From assembly GCA_959607825.1 (NCBI GenBank), contig CAUHNW010000002.1, positions 124,001 through 188,000 on the forward strand: a stretch of DNA of 64,000 bases. The letters run 5' to 3'. Both the position numbers and the translations under genes were made by a program. This DNA comes from HGM13006 sp900757695 (GTDB taxonomy: Bacteria > Bacillota > Clostridia > Oscillospirales > Oscillospiraceae). Positions 26,728-35,736 of this stretch are shown here, piece after piece. Under the pieces are notes generated by a model, which was not told the DNA's origin, did no database searches, and worked only from the letters and a program-made list of their open reading frames with translations. The stretch's first letter is position 1. Every line of letters starts with the position of its first letter.

Positions 26728-27572
26728 TCGTAACGGGGCAGTCCGGTGCGGGGAAGAGCCGTACAGCTTCTACCTTGGAGGATCTGGGCTACTACTGTGT
26801 GGATAATCTGCCGCCGGAGCTGATCACGCAGTTTGCGGAGGTGTGTCTTGCCACCACCGGCCGGTTTGACCGGGTGGCACTGGTCAGCGATGTCCGGGCA
26901 GGGCAGAACTTTGACGGCTTGCTCAGCAGTCTGGATGCGCTGGATGCCATGGGCTGCAAATACTCCATTGTCTATGTGGAGGCAGAGACGGATGCCATTA
27001 TTAAGCGGTATAAGGAGACCCGGCGTTCCCATCCCCTCTGTAAAGATGGCACGCCGCTGGCAGTGGCGGTGGAGAAGGAAAAGCGGCTGCTGGCTCGAGT
27101 GCGGGCCAAGGCGGACTTTATCATCAACACCACGTCCATGTCGACAGCCCGGCTGCGCAGTGAGCTGATCCGGCTCTTTGAGGATCAGCCCCAGCGGGCC
27201 ATGGTGGTCAACATCCTGTCCTTCGGCTTTAAGTACGGGATTCCCATGGATGCGGATCTGGTGCTGGACGTTCGCTTTTTGCCAAACCCCTACTATATTG
27301 CGGATCTGAAGCCCAAGAGCGGCCTTAACGCAGATGTGAGGGACTTTGTATTCTCCTATCAGCAGACCCAGGACTATATGCAGAAGCTGGAGGATCTGCT
27401 GGCGTACACGCTGCCCCTCTATTTTGAAGAGGGAAAAACAGCGCTGGTGATTGCGGTGGGCTGCACGGGCGGACGGCACAGATCCGTGGCGGTGGCAAAA
27501 GAAATCGGTGACTTTGTGGCAAAACGCGGGTATCCTACCGTGGTAAACCACCGGGACATTGGCCGTGGATAA
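26715..27572 (+). CDS. rapZ: RapZ/YvcJ-family nucleotide-binding protein
   Basis: 285-residue P-loop protein; the E. coli member is an RNase adaptor that senses glucosamine 6-phosphate, while Bacillus YvcJ is a GTPase of less clear role. Walker A GQSGAGKS is at residues 8-15. Other family motifs: YYCVDNLPPEL, RTRR-like ETRRSHPL, SFGFKYGIPMDADLVLDVRFLPNPYY, and the C-terminal VGCTGGRHRSVAVA. I start at MRFLIVTG (26715), with GGAGG upstream inside murB; a start 42 bases earlier adds unconserved residues. It overlaps murB by 13 bases and yvcK by eight. Confidence 0.95.
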   Translation: MRFLIVTGQSGAGKSRTASTLEDLGYYCVDNLPPELITQFAEVCLATTGRFDRVALVSDVRAGQNFDGLLSSLDALDAMGCKYSIVYVEAETDAIIKRYKETRRSHPLCKDGTPLAVAVEKEKRLLARVRAKADFIINTTSMSTARLRSELIRLFEDQPQRAMVVNILSFGFKYGIPMDADLVLDVRFLPNPYYIADLKPKSGLNADVRDFVFSYQQTQDYMQKLEDLLAYTLPLYFEEGKTALVIAVGCTGGRHRSVAVAKEIGDFVAKRGYPTVVNHRDIGRG

Positions 27573-28611
27573 TTGGAAGAACCTCCATCAAGAGGAGGAA
27601 ATTCGACTTTATGCCCCCGGCGGCGCACCGCGTATCGTCGCCATTGGAGGCGGACATGGCCTTTCTACCATGCTGCGGGGGCTCAAACGCTACTCCCGGG
27701 ACATCACGGCCATTGTCACCATGGCCGATGACGGCGGCGGGAGCGGCATGCTCCGGCAGGATCTTGGCATGCTGCCTCCGGGAGATGCCCGGGACTGCGT
27801 GCTGGCCCTTGCCAACACGGAGCCGGTCATGGAACGGCTGATGACCTACCGTTTTCAGGAGGGAACCCTGGAGGGGCAGAACTTCGGCAACCTCATGATG
27901 GCAGCCCTGAACGGGATCTATGGCAGCTTTGCTGAGGCGGTACGGCAGATGGGGCAGGTACTGGCCATTACCGGCCGGGTGCTGCCGGTCACGGAAGAGG
28001 ATATTCACCTTCAGGCGCAGTTTGAGGACGGCTCCAGTGTCTTTGGAGAGAGTGCCATATTCTATCACAAAAAGGCCACACGGAAGCGGATCCGCAGAGT
28101 TGTGCTGACGCCGGAGCATCCCAGCGCATTCCCTGAGAGCATAGAGGCCATTGCCAGAGCCGACCTGATTTTGATCGGTCCCGGCAGCCTCTACACCAGC
28201 ATCATTCCAAACTTTTTGGTGACGGGGATTACCGAGGCTGTAATGGCTTCCCCGGCCTATAAGCTGATGGTGATGAACCTGATGACGCAGGATGGCGAGA
28301 CAGAGGGCTACTTTGCCTCGGATCATTTGCGGGAGCTTCTGCGCCATGGACAGAGCGGCATGGTGGATGGCTGCCTTGCCAACGACAGTCCCATTCCGGA
28401 GCATTTGCAGGAGGAGTATATCCGGGAGGGCGCTGATGTCATGTGCGTTGACCGGGAGGGCGTAGAGGCGCTGGGGGTAAAGCTCTATACGGCGCCGCTG
28501 CTGAGCAGCCGCTGTGAATATGCCCGCCATGATCCTGCTCTGCTGGCACAGGCCATCATGAATGTCTGGAATCAGCAGGGGGCGCGCCGTCTGCGCCGGA
28601 AAAACAGATAG
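27565..28611 (+). CDS. yvcK: Gluconeogenesis factor YvcK/CofD-like protein
   Basis: YvcK-family protein; in Bacillus it binds UDP-GlcNAc and is needed for wall synthesis on gluconeogenic carbon. Clear family blocks are RIVAIGGGHGLSTMLRGLKRYSRDITAIVTMADDGGGSGMLR near the N-terminus, PPGDARDCVLALA, GQNFGNLMMAALN, LIGPGSLYTSIIPNFLV and MNLMTQDGETEGY. I take a GTG at 27565 (MDNWKN), eight bases after GGGA; a TTG at 27559 is possible. The start overlaps the rapZ stop. Length ~348 is normal, and the neighbours murB, rapZ and whiA fit. Confidence 0.94.
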   Translation: MDNWKNLHQEEEIRLYAPGGAPRIVAIGGGHGLSTMLRGLKRYSRDITAIVTMADDGGGSGMLRQDLGMLPPGDARDCVLALANTEPVMERLMTYRFQEGTLEGQNFGNLMMAALNGIYGSFAEAVRQMGQVLAITGRVLPVTEEDIHLQAQFEDGSSVFGESAIFYHKKATRKRIRRVVLTPEHPSAFPESIEAIARADLILIGPGSLYTSIIPNFLVTGITEAVMASPAYKLMVMNLMTQDGETEGYFASDHLRELLRHGQSGMVDGCLANDSPIPEHLQEEYIREGADVMCVDREGVEALGVKLYTAPLLSSRCEYARHDPALLAQAIMNVWNQQGARRLRRKNR

Positions 28612-28620
28612 GAGAGAGCC

Positions 28621-29517
28621 ATGTCGTTTGCATCAGAAGTCCGGGAGGAGCTGTGTCGGATCCTGCCGGAAAAACGCTGCTGCCGTTTTGCCGAGTGCTA
28701 CGGGATCTTGCTGTTCTGCAATACCTTTGCGAAGAATGAGATCAAGATTGTAACGGAAAGCCGGAGCTTTGCGGAACTGCTGCCGAGACTGTTCCGGCGA
28801 ACCTTTGGACTGGATTTTGACCAGTTCCCGTCTCTTCAGCAGCCGGGAAAGCTGACGTTTATCATTGATGATCCGGAGAAGCTGGACTATATCTTCTCCG
28901 TCTATGGGCAGGAGCATCCAGCGTTGGCGCTGCATGTCAATTTTGCGGTGCTGGAGGACGAGTGCTGCCGTCAAAGCTTTATGCGCGGTGCCTTTTTGGC
29001 GGGAGGAAGCGTCACCGACCCGGATAAACGGTATCATTTGGAGCTGGTGACGTCGCACCAGAAGGTCAGCGATGAGAGCTATCAGCTGCTTTTGGAAATG
29101 GGCTTTTCTCCGCTGGATGCCCAGCGCAGCGGCAGCAGGATCCTGTATTTTAAGCGCAGTGATATGATCGTGGATTACCTGACCGCCATTGGCGCACCGG
29201 TTTGTGCCATGAAGATCATTGAGGCCAAGGTGGAAAAGGAGCTGCGAAACGGCGTCAACCGCCGCTGCAACTGCGATACGGCCAATCTTGGCAAGGCGGT
29301 CAACGCTGCCCAGCAGCAGCTGCAGGCGATCCGGCAGCTGCGGGAGCGTGGAAAGCTGGATACTCTGCCGGGAAAGCTTCGGGATGCGGCCCGGCTGCGG
29401 GAGGAAAACCCGGAGGCTACCCTCAGTGAGCTGGCGGCCATGGCAGAGCCGCCGCTCAGTAAACCGGCCATGAGCCATCGGATGCGGAAGCTCATTGAAC
29501 TCAGTACGGAAGGATAG
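28621..29517 (+). CDS. whiA: WhiA-type sporulation/cell-division DNA-binding protein
   Basis: 298-residue protein joining an N-terminal LAGLIDADG-like fold to a C-terminal helix-turn-helix. Visible: MSFASEVREELCRILPEKRCCRFAE at the start, FMRGAFLAGGSVTDP (the LAGLIDADG-like part) and YHLELVTSHQ. The linker RRCNCDTANLGKAVNAAQQQLQAI follows, then the HTH NPEATLSELAAMAEPPLSKPAMSHRMRKL. In actinomycetes WhiA controls sporulation genes; in Bacillus it influences division and chromosome segregation. It has GGAGAGAG before the ATG, nine bases after yvcK. No sporulation gene is in the window. Confidence 0.95.
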   Translation: MSFASEVREELCRILPEKRCCRFAECYGILLFCNTFAKNEIKIVTESRSFAELLPRLFRRTFGLDFDQFPSLQQPGKLTFIIDDPEKLDYIFSVYGQEHPALALHVNFAVLEDECCRQSFMRGAFLAGGSVTDPDKRYHLELVTSHQKVSDESYQLLLEMGFSPLDAQRSGSRILYFKRSDMIVDYLTAIGAPVCAMKIIEAKVEKELRNGVNRRCNCDTANLGKAVNAAQQQLQAIRQLRERGKLDTLPGKLRDAARLREENPEATLSELAAMAEPPLSKPAMSHRMRKLIELSTEG

Positions 29518-29523
29518 ATTGCG

Positions 29524-29973
29524 ATGCTGGAACGGTCCTGCGGAGGCGTTGTATATACGGAATTTCAGGGACAGCGGTGGTATGTGCTGGTAAAGGGCGG
29601 CTATGTGGGTCTGCCCAAGGGACATATGGAAAAGGGCGAATCGGAGCGGGAAACCGCCCTGCGGGAGATCCGGGAGGAGACCTGCGTAAAAAGTGAGATC
29701 GTTCCCGGATTCCGGCGTGTGGTGACCTATCATATGCCCAATGGAAACGATAAGCGTGTGGTCTATTTTCTGGCGAGATTTTTCCATCAGGAGGCCCACC
29801 AGAACCCCGAGGAATTTCTTAAGGTCATGGTGCTGGGATACCATGACGCACTCCATGCGCTGACCTTTGAAAATGATCGGGTGACGCTGCGGGCGGCGGA
29901 ACGCTTTATTCGGCGGAATGCAGTGCGGCAGGCATCGGCCGGACGAAAAACGCACCCCGGAGAGAAAACCTGA
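29524..29973 (+). CDS. NUDIX hydrolase
   Basis: Small hydrolase of nucleoside diphosphate-linked compounds. The Nudix box is complete: GHMEKGESERETALREIREETCV (positions 33-55 in 149 residues), with the G, E, RE and EE ligands present. The preceding YVGLPKG is typical of the diadenosine-tetraphosphatase-like subgroup. The substrate cannot be deduced. It begins six bases after whiA, replacing the crh (HPr-like) gene found after whiA in Bacillus. The C-terminal ~20 residues are basic and unstructured. Followed by dnaE after 27 bases. Confidence 0.9.
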   Translation: MLERSCGGVVYTEFQGQRWYVLVKGGYVGLPKGHMEKGESERETALREIREETCVKSEIVPGFRRVVTYHMPNGNDKRVVYFLARFFHQEAHQNPEEFLKVMVLGYHDALHALTFENDRVTLRAAERFIRRNAVRQASAGRKTHPGEKT

Positions 29974-30000
29974 CAGAGACTGCGGAAAGGAGGGCCTTGT

Positions 30001-33000
30001 ATGGCTTTTGCACACCTTCATGTTCATACGGAATACAGCCTGCTGGACGGGGCCTGCCGGATCAAGCAGCTTATGGGCAGGGTAAAGGAACTGGGGCAGA
30101 CTGCCATTGCCATTACCGATCACGGGGCCATGTATGGGGTCATCGACTTCTATAAGGCCGCAAAGGCGGCGGGGATCAAGCCGGTCATTGGCTGTGAGGT
30201 CTACGTGGCACCAAGAAAGCGGACAGATCGGGTTCATGGCATCGACAATGACAACCACCATCTGGTGCTGCTTTGCGAAAATATGACCGGCTACCAGAAC
30301 CTCTGCTACATGGTGTCGCAGGCGTATCTGGACGGATTTTATGGAAAGCCCCGGGTGGACTATGCGCTGCTGGAGCAGTACCATGAGGGACTCATTGCCC
30401 TATCTGCGTGCCTTGCCGGTGAGATCCCTCAGAAGCTCATGCAGGATGACTACGAGGGCGCCTTGGAATCGGCGCAGCACATGGCCGAGATATTTGGGCC
30501 GGAGCATTTTTATCTGGAGCTTCAGGACCACGGCTTGGAGCAGCAGCCCAGAGTGAACCGGGGCCTTCGGCGGATCGCCCGGGAAACCGGTCTTCCCATG
30601 GTGGCAACCAATGACGCCCATTACATCCGCCGGGAGGATTCCGCCATGCAGGATGTGCTCATGTGCATCCAGATGCAGAAAACGGTGGACGACCCCGGAC
30701 GCATGAAATTTGAAACGCAGGAGTTCTACATTAAAAGTGAAGAGGAAATGGCCTCACTGTTCCCGGGAGATGCGGAAGCCTTGGAGAACACCCAGAAGAT
30801 CGCTGAGCGCTGCAATGTGGAATTCGAATTTGGCAACTACCATCTGCCGGACTTTTTCCCGCCGGAGGGCTACACCAACGACCAGTATTTCGAGAAGCTC
30901 TGCTGGGACGGCTTTGCGGTCCGCTACCCACAGGGGGGCGAAAAGGAGAAAAAACAGCTCCGCTATGAGATGGAAATGATCCGGCAAATGGGCTTTGTGA
31001 ACTATTTCCTGATTGTATCGGACTATGTGGATTATGCCAAGCGCAGCGGGATCCCGGTGGGGCCGGGGCGTGGCAGTGCAGCGGGCAGCATGGTTTCCTA
31101 CTGCCTGTATATCACGGACATCGATCCGCTGAAGTACAGCCTGTATTTTGAACGGTTCCTGAATCCCGGACGTGTGACCATGCCGGATATTGATATTGAC
31201 TTCTGCGTCAATCGTCGGCAGGAGGTTATCGACTATGTGACCAGAAAGTACGGCAAGGACAATGTAGCCCAGATCGTGACCTTTGGCACCATGAAGGCCA
31301 AGGGAGCGGTACGGGACGTGGGCCGTGCGCTGGGGATGAGCTATGGCGAGGTAGATCAGGTGGCACGGCTGGTGCCGGGCACCCTCAATATCACGCTGAC
31401 CGATGCGCTGAAGCTCTCTCCGCAGCTGAAGGAGCGCTATGACGGAGATCCCAAGGTGAAAACCCTCATTGATACGGCCATGGGCGTGGAGGGAATGCCT
31501 CGGAATACCTCGACCCATGCGGCGGCGGTGGTCATCACCAAGGAGCCGGTGTATCATTATGTGCCCCTGAGCAAAAATGATGATACAGTGGTCATCCAGT
31601 ATACCATGACTACGGTGGAAGAGCTTGGACTGCTGAAAATGGACTTCCTGGGGCTGCGCAACCTGACGGTCATTGATGATGCGGAAAAGCTGATCCATAA
31701 GCGGGAGCCGGACTTCAATATACACAAGGTACCGGACGGGGACGAGGCCACCTATCAGATGATCTCTGCGGGCCGCACCTCCGGTGTGTTCCAGATGGAG
31801 TCGGCGGGCATGACCGGCGTTTGCGTGAGTCTGCATCCCCAGAGCATCGAGGATCTTACGGCTATTGTGTCCCTGTACCGCCCCGGGCCTATGGACAGCA
31901 TTCCACGGTTTATCGCCAATAAGCACAATCCGGAGACCGTAAAATACACGGATCCGGCTTTGGAGCCGATTCTGTCCGTTACCTACGGTGTTATGGTGTA
32001 TCAGGAACAGGTCATCGACATATTCCGAACGCTGGGCGGCTACAGCCTGCCGCAGGCAGATAATATCCGACGGGCGATCTCCAAGAAAAAGCAGGCGGTC
32101 ATTGAAGCCGAACGGCAGACCTTTGTCCATGGAGACCTGGAACGGGGGATCTCCGGTGCAGTGGCCAATGGCGTACCGGAAAAGGCTGCCAATGAGATTT
32201 ACGATCAGATTCTGGACTTTGCCAGCTATGCCTTCAACAAGGCCCATGCGGTATGCTATGCCCAGGTGGCCTATGAGACGGCCTATCTCAAGTGCCACTA
32301 TCCCAGAGAATATATGGCGGCACTGATGACCTCGGTGCTGGACAGCACCACGAAGATCTCCGAGTATATTGCCGAGTGCCGGGAGCTGGGCATTGCGGTG
32401 CTGCCGCCGGATGTGAATCAATCGGACGACCAGTTTACCGTAACGGAAGAAGGCATTCGCTTTGGGCTGGGCGCCGTCAAGAATATCGGCATGGGCTTTG
32501 TAGCCAACCTCATGAAGGAGCGGGAGAACGGCGGGCCGTTTACCTCTCTGGAGGATTTCTGCCAGCGCATGAGCGGCATTGATCTCAATAAGCGCACGGT
32601 AGAAAATCTCATCAAATGCGGCGCCATGGACTGCTTTGGCGCTTACCGCAGCCAGCAGCTGAAGGTCTACGAGCTGGTCATGAGTGCGGTGGCAGATGCC
32701 AAGAAGCATAACGTGGACGGACAGCTGGGCCTGTTTGATCTGGCAGAAACCGAAGCGGTAAAGCCTGCAACGGTACCCCTGCCCAACATCCCGGAGCTGA
32801 CAGCCCGGGAGAAAATGCAGCTGGAAAAGGAGACCACGGGACTGTATCTGTCCGGCCATCCCATGGACGAATACCGGGCCAGTGTCAAAAAGGCCGGGGC
32901 AGCACCCATTGGGGAGATCATGGAATCCTTTGGAGGAGAAGAGGCCGGGACGTATCAGGATGGTCAGCAGGTGGCCATTGCAGGCATTGTAACAAAGGTC

Positions 33001-33525
33001 AAGAGCAAGACCACCAAGAACGGCTCGCTGATGGCCTATGTGACACTGGAGGATGATACCGGCGCCATGGAAATGCTATGCTTTTCCCGGGTGCTGGGAC
33101 AGTACGGCGGATGTCTTCAGGAGAACAGCGCCGTACTGGTAAAGGGGAAAATCTCTGCCCGGGACGAAAAAGAACCGCAGCTGATGGTAGACAGTGCGGT
33201 TCCGCTGGAGGATGTGGCGCTGGGGGTGGCTCCGGAGGCCCAGCCAATCCGGCAGTTTGGCCCCATGCGGGAGCAGCCCTATGACAGAGAACCCGTACGC
33301 AATGTAGCAGGACCGGAGCAGACCCTGTACCTGAAGCTGGACACCATGGAAGGAAAACAGCTTGCACGGGTCAAGTCAATTTTGAAAATGTTCCCGGGCT
33401 ACACCAAAACGGTACTGTATTTTGCGGATACCAAGAAGCGGATGGGCACGGCGTGCCTATGCGATGTGCTGCTGCTGAGGGAGCTTCAGGAGTATCTGGG
33501 GCGGGACAGCGTGGTGCTGAAATAA
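30001..33525 (+). CDS. dnaE: DNA polymerase III alpha subunit (DnaE type)
   Basis: 1174-residue C-family replicative polymerase. The N-terminal PHP domain shows HLHVHTEYSLLDGACRI, AITDHGAMYG, GCEVYVAP, HHLVLLC and NDAHYI. The palm carries GPGRGSAAGSMVSYCL and the catalytic PDIDIDFCVNRRQEVIDYV, and GVFQMES is also present. Then come the fingers, a helix-hairpin-helix region and a C-terminal OB fold (VAIAGIVTKVKSKTTKNG). No 3'-5' exonuclease insertion is seen, so this is DnaE rather than PolC; a separate polC is expected elsewhere in a Firmicute. AGGAGG sits before the ATG. Last gene of the murB operon, closed by a strong hairpin. Confidence 0.98.
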   Translation: MAFAHLHVHTEYSLLDGACRIKQLMGRVKELGQTAIAITDHGAMYGVIDFYKAAKAAGIKPVIGCEVYVAPRKRTDRVHGIDNDNHHLVLLCENMTGYQNLCYMVSQAYLDGFYGKPRVDYALLEQYHEGLIALSACLAGEIPQKLMQDDYEGALESAQHMAEIFGPEHFYLELQDHGLEQQPRVNRGLRRIARETGLPMVATNDAHYIRREDSAMQDVLMCIQMQKTVDDPGRMKFETQEFYIKSEEEMASLFPGDAEALENTQKIAERCNVEFEFGNYHLPDFFPPEGYTNDQYFEKLCWDGFAVRYPQGGEKEKKQLRYEMEMIRQMGFVNYFLIVSDYVDYAKRSGIPVGPGRGSAAGSMVSYCLYITDIDPLKYSLYFERFLNPGRVTMPDIDIDFCVNRRQEVIDYVTRKYGKDNVAQIVTFGTMKAKGAVRDVGRALGMSYGEVDQVARLVPGTLNITLTDALKLSPQLKERYDGDPKVKTLIDTAMGVEGMPRNTSTHAAAVVITKEPVYHYVPLSKNDDTVVIQYTMTTVEELGLLKMDFLGLRNLTVIDDAEKLIHKREPDFNIHKVPDGDEATYQMISAGRTSGVFQMESAGMTGVCVSLHPQSIEDLTAIVSLYRPGPMDSIPRFIANKHNPETVKYTDPALEPILSVTYGVMVYQEQVIDIFRTLGGYSLPQADNIRRAISKKKQAVIEAERQTFVHGDLERGISGAVANGVPEKAANEIYDQILDFASYAFNKAHAVCYAQVAYETAYLKCHYPREYMAALMTSVLDSTTKISEYIAECRELGIAVLPPDVNQSDDQFTVTEEGIRFGLGAVKNIGMGFVANLMKERENGGPFTSLEDFCQRMSGIDLNKRTVENLIKCGAMDCFGAYRSQQLKVYELVMSAVADAKKHNVDGQLGLFDLAETEAVKPATVPLPNIPELTAREKMQLEKETTGLYLSGHPMDEYRASVKKAGAAPIGEIMESFGGEEAGTYQDGQQVAIAGIVTKVKSKTTKNGSLMAYVTLEDDTGAMEMLCFSRVLGQYGGCLQENSAVLVKGKISARDEKEPQLMVDSAVPLEDVALGVAPEAQPIRQFGPMREQPYDREPVRNVAGPEQTLYLKLDTMEGKQLARVKSILKMFPGYTKTVLYFADTKKRMGTACLCDVLLLRELQEYLGRDSVVLK

Positions 33526-33547
33526 GAAAGCCAATATCAGTATGGAT

Positions 33548-33585
33548 AAAAGTGACAACACCAAATGTTTGGCGTTGTCACTTTT
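33548..33585 (+). terminator. Intrinsic terminator after dnaE
   Basis: AAAAGTGACAAC (33548-33559) pairs with GTTGTCACTTTT (33574-33585); inside, CCAAA pairs with TTTGG. The stem itself ends in the T-run. Confidence 0.88.
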
Positions 33586-33665
33586 GTACGAAATGTGGGG
33601 CGTAAATGCTGGCGCGACCATACATAATCCACAAAAATGCCGATTGCCGTTGTACAATGTAACAA

Positions 33666-33694
33666 TTGCCAATTGAGGGAAAATGTGATATGCT
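33666..33694 (+). promoter_or_regulatory. Promoter of the orphan membrane-anchored protein gene
   Basis: TTGCCA (33666-33671), 17 bases, TATGCT (33689-33694). The -35 lies inside a CAATTGCCAATTG direct/inverted repeat (33664-33676) that could be an operator. Confidence 0.65.
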
Positions 33695-33743
33695 GGAATT
33701 GCCAATAAAGATCATCCATGAAAAAAAGAGAAGGAGGCAACCA

Positions 33744-34226
33744 TTGAACCACGAAAAGAGATCCAAAAAATTAGGGGAAAACGTGCTTGTGGTTGTTTCG
33801 GTAATTCTGGTGGGAATTACTTTATATGGCCTATGGCTGATCTATTCGGTATGGAAGGATAAGCCCCATGAAATTGCCGAATTACAGCACGTTGATTTTG
33901 AGGCTCCGGTGATCGACGGAGTGACCTATCTTCCGGCAGATGATGGAGAGATCGGGCCGGAGAACTGCGCCGCCATTCCTTCCGATGCAGAGGTAACGAT
34001 TGTGGGATACGATATCAACTGTAACTGCTATTATTTTTTTGGAACGGTTTCGGGAACGGACGGCAACTGGCTGTTAAAATTTGTACGTGCCGCAGATGGG
34101 GACTATCAAGCGCTCACTCCCCAAATTGCGGATGAAATCTATCACAGCCCCCAGCCCGGTGCGCCGCCCCAATGGATTGAGACGATTTTGGAGCAGAACC
34201 GACAGAACAGCACGGAAGGAACCTAA
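33744..34226 (+). CDS. Hypothetical single-pass membrane protein
   Basis: No family recognised. The 160 residues have a basic N-terminus (MNHEKRSKKLG), one membrane helix (about 12-36) and an extracytoplasmic part rich in acidic residues, including IPSDAEVTIVGYDINCNCYYFFG with a Cys-Asn-Cys pair and a Pro-rich SPQPGAPPQW near the end. The start is a TTG with AAGGAGG seven bases upstream; reading from further upstream would run through the promoter. It is a single-gene unit with its own promoter and a strong terminator, between dnaE and the convergent glyA. Base use resembles neighbours but is slightly more AT-rich. Confidence 0.75.
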   Translation: MNHEKRSKKLGENVLVVVSVILVGITLYGLWLIYSVWKDKPHEIAELQHVDFEAPVIDGVTYLPADDGEIGPENCAAIPSDAEVTIVGYDINCNCYYFFGTVSGTDGNWLLKFVRAADGDYQALTPQIADEIYHSPQPGAPPQWIETILEQNRQNSTEGT

Positions 34227-34251
34227 TTCAGCGTGTCCCTCAGTACAAAAG

Positions 34252-34283
34252 CAGGCGGCCCGAATCGGCATTCGGGCCGCCTG
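34252..34283. terminator. Bidirectional hairpin between the orphan gene and glyA
   Basis: 14-bp perfect stem, CAGGCGGCCCGAAT (34252-34265) with ATTCGGGCCGCCTG (34270-34283), and a CGGC loop, between convergent genes. No clear U-run on either side. Confidence 0.75.
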
Positions 34284-34295
34284 TCTGCGTAGTGC

Positions 34296-35549
34296 TTATT
34301 CGTACAGGGGGAACTTTGCGGTGAGGGCATCAACACGGGCGGTGATCGCATCCTTCTTGGTGTCGAAGTGGTAGATGCAGTCGGCAATGCAGTCGGCGAT
34401 CTCCTTCATTTCGTTGACACCCATCCCACGGGTGGTAACGGCGGGAGTACCCAGCCGCAGACCGGAGGTGACGAAGGGGCTGCGCTTCTCACCGGGAACG
34501 GTGTTCTTGTTGGCGGTAATGTGTACCTCATCCAGATTGTGCTCCAGCTCCTTGCCGGTGCACTCCTCATCGGTGAGGTCTACCAGCAGCAGGTGGTTGT
34601 CGGTGCCGCCGGATACCAGCTTCACGCCCCGGGCCAGCAGCTGCTGGGCCATAGCCTGGGCATTTTCAATGATTTTTCTGCCGTACTCCTTAAATTCAGG
34701 CTTCAGCGCCTCTCCGAAGCAGACGGCCTTGGCGGCAATCACATGCTCCAGCGGGCCGCCCTGGGTGCCCGGGAAAATGGCCTTGTTGATCTTCTTGGAG
34801 ATATCCTCGCTGTTGGTGAGAATCAGGCCGCCCCGGGGGCCGCGGAGGGTCTTATGGGTGGTGGTGGTGACAACATCGGCATAGGGGACGGGGTTCTGGT
34901 GATAGCCTGCGGCCACCAGACCGGCGATATGAGCCATGTCCACCATCAGCATGGCGCCGTTGTCATGGGCGATCTGGGCGATCCGCTCAAAGTCGATGGC
35001 GCGGGGATAGGCAGAGGCACCTGCTACGATCAGCTTGGGCTTGACTTCCTTGACCTGATCGGCCATTTTGTCGTAGTCGATGTAGCCCTGCTCGTTGACG
35101 CCGTAGGATACAAAGTGATAGTTCTTGCCGGACATGTTCACGGGGCTGCCGTGAGTCAGATGACCGCCCTGGCTGAGATCCATGCCCATAACGGTATCAC
35201 CCAGCTCCAGCAGGCCGAAATATACAGCCATATTGGCCTGCGCACCGCTGTGGGGCTGGACATTGGCATAGGCGGCACCAAAGAGCTCTTTAGCGCGATC
35301 AATGGCGATCTGCTCTACCTGATCCACATAGACACAGCCGCCGTAATAGCGCTTGCCGGGATAGCCCTCAGCGTATTTGTTGGTGAGGATGCTGCCCATG
35401 GCAGCCATAACAGCCGGAGAGACGATGTTTTCGCTGGCGATGAGTTCGATATTCTGGCGCTGACGGTGCAGCTCACGGTTCATGGCTGCGCCCAGCTCGG
35501 GATCCACGGCGGCAACAGCGCCGATGGTATCCAGCATGTTTTCGTACAT
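34296..35549 (-). CDS. glyA: Serine hydroxymethyltransferase
   Basis: PLP enzyme interconverting serine and glycine while charging tetrahydrofolate with a one-carbon unit. The 417 residues match the bacterial length. Landmarks: IELIASENIVSPAV near the N-terminus, YAEGYPGKRYYGGC, NVQPHSGAQANMAVY, MDLSQGGHLTHGSPVNMSG, the PLP lysine in TTTTHKTLRGPRGG, and TSGLRLGTPAVTTRGM. AAAGGAG lies upstream of the ATG. Single-gene unit on the minus strand with its own promoter, whose -35 is inside the terminator of the preceding gene. Confidence 0.98.
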   Translation of the reverse strand: MYENMLDTIGAVAAVDPELGAAMNRELHRQRQNIELIASENIVSPAVMAAMGSILTNKYAEGYPGKRYYGGCVYVDQVEQIAIDRAKELFGAAYANVQPHSGAQANMAVYFGLLELGDTVMGMDLSQGGHLTHGSPVNMSGKNYHFVSYGVNEQGYIDYDKMADQVKEVKPKLIVAGASAYPRAIDFERIAQIAHDNGAMLMVDMAHIAGLVAAGYHQNPVPYADVVTTTTHKTLRGPRGGLILTNSEDISKKINKAIFPGTQGGPLEHVIAAKAVCFGEALKPEFKEYGRKIIENAQAMAQQLLARGVKLVSGGTDNHLLLVDLTDEECTGKELEHNLDEVHITANKNTVPGEKRSPFVTSGLRLGTPAVTTRGMGVNEMKEIADCIADCIYHFDTKKDAITARVDALTAKFPLYE

Positions 35550-35620
35550 AGGATTCAGGCTCCTTTTTCTCTGAATTTGCCCAATAGACAGCGTCTATGC
35601 TGCCGAACTGGTATGGTGGG

Positions 35621-35649
35621 ATTATACTGCAAAAAACTTCCGCACACAA
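35621..35649 (-). promoter_or_regulatory. glyA promoter, overlapping the upstream terminator
   Basis: On the minus strand TTGTGT (35644-35649), 17 bases, perfect TATAAT (35621-35626). The -35 forms part of one arm of the 35638-35671 hairpin. The leader to glyA is about 65 bases with no recognised riboswitch. Confidence 0.7.
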
Positions 35650-35671
35650 TACGAAATGCTTGTGTGCGGAA
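35631..35671 (-). terminator. Terminator of the RelA/SpoT-like gene unit
   Basis: On the minus strand a 12-bp perfect stem, TTCCGCACACAA, with a 10-base loop (35638-35671), followed by GTTTTTT (35631-35637). Confidence 0.88.
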
Positions 35672-35736
35672 AAATATTGTCGGAAGTTATAAAAATGCCG
35701 AGACCATAGGGAAATACCTAGGCAGAATGATCTGTC

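Noticed and set aside
30754..32859. 701-codon minus-strand open frame across dnaE
   Set aside because: Antisense shadow of dnaE with no supporting start site or motifs.
33537..33766. Small minus-strand open frames over the dnaE terminator region
   Set aside because: They overlap a hairpin terminator and the promoter of the next gene, lack ribosome-binding sites and have no features.
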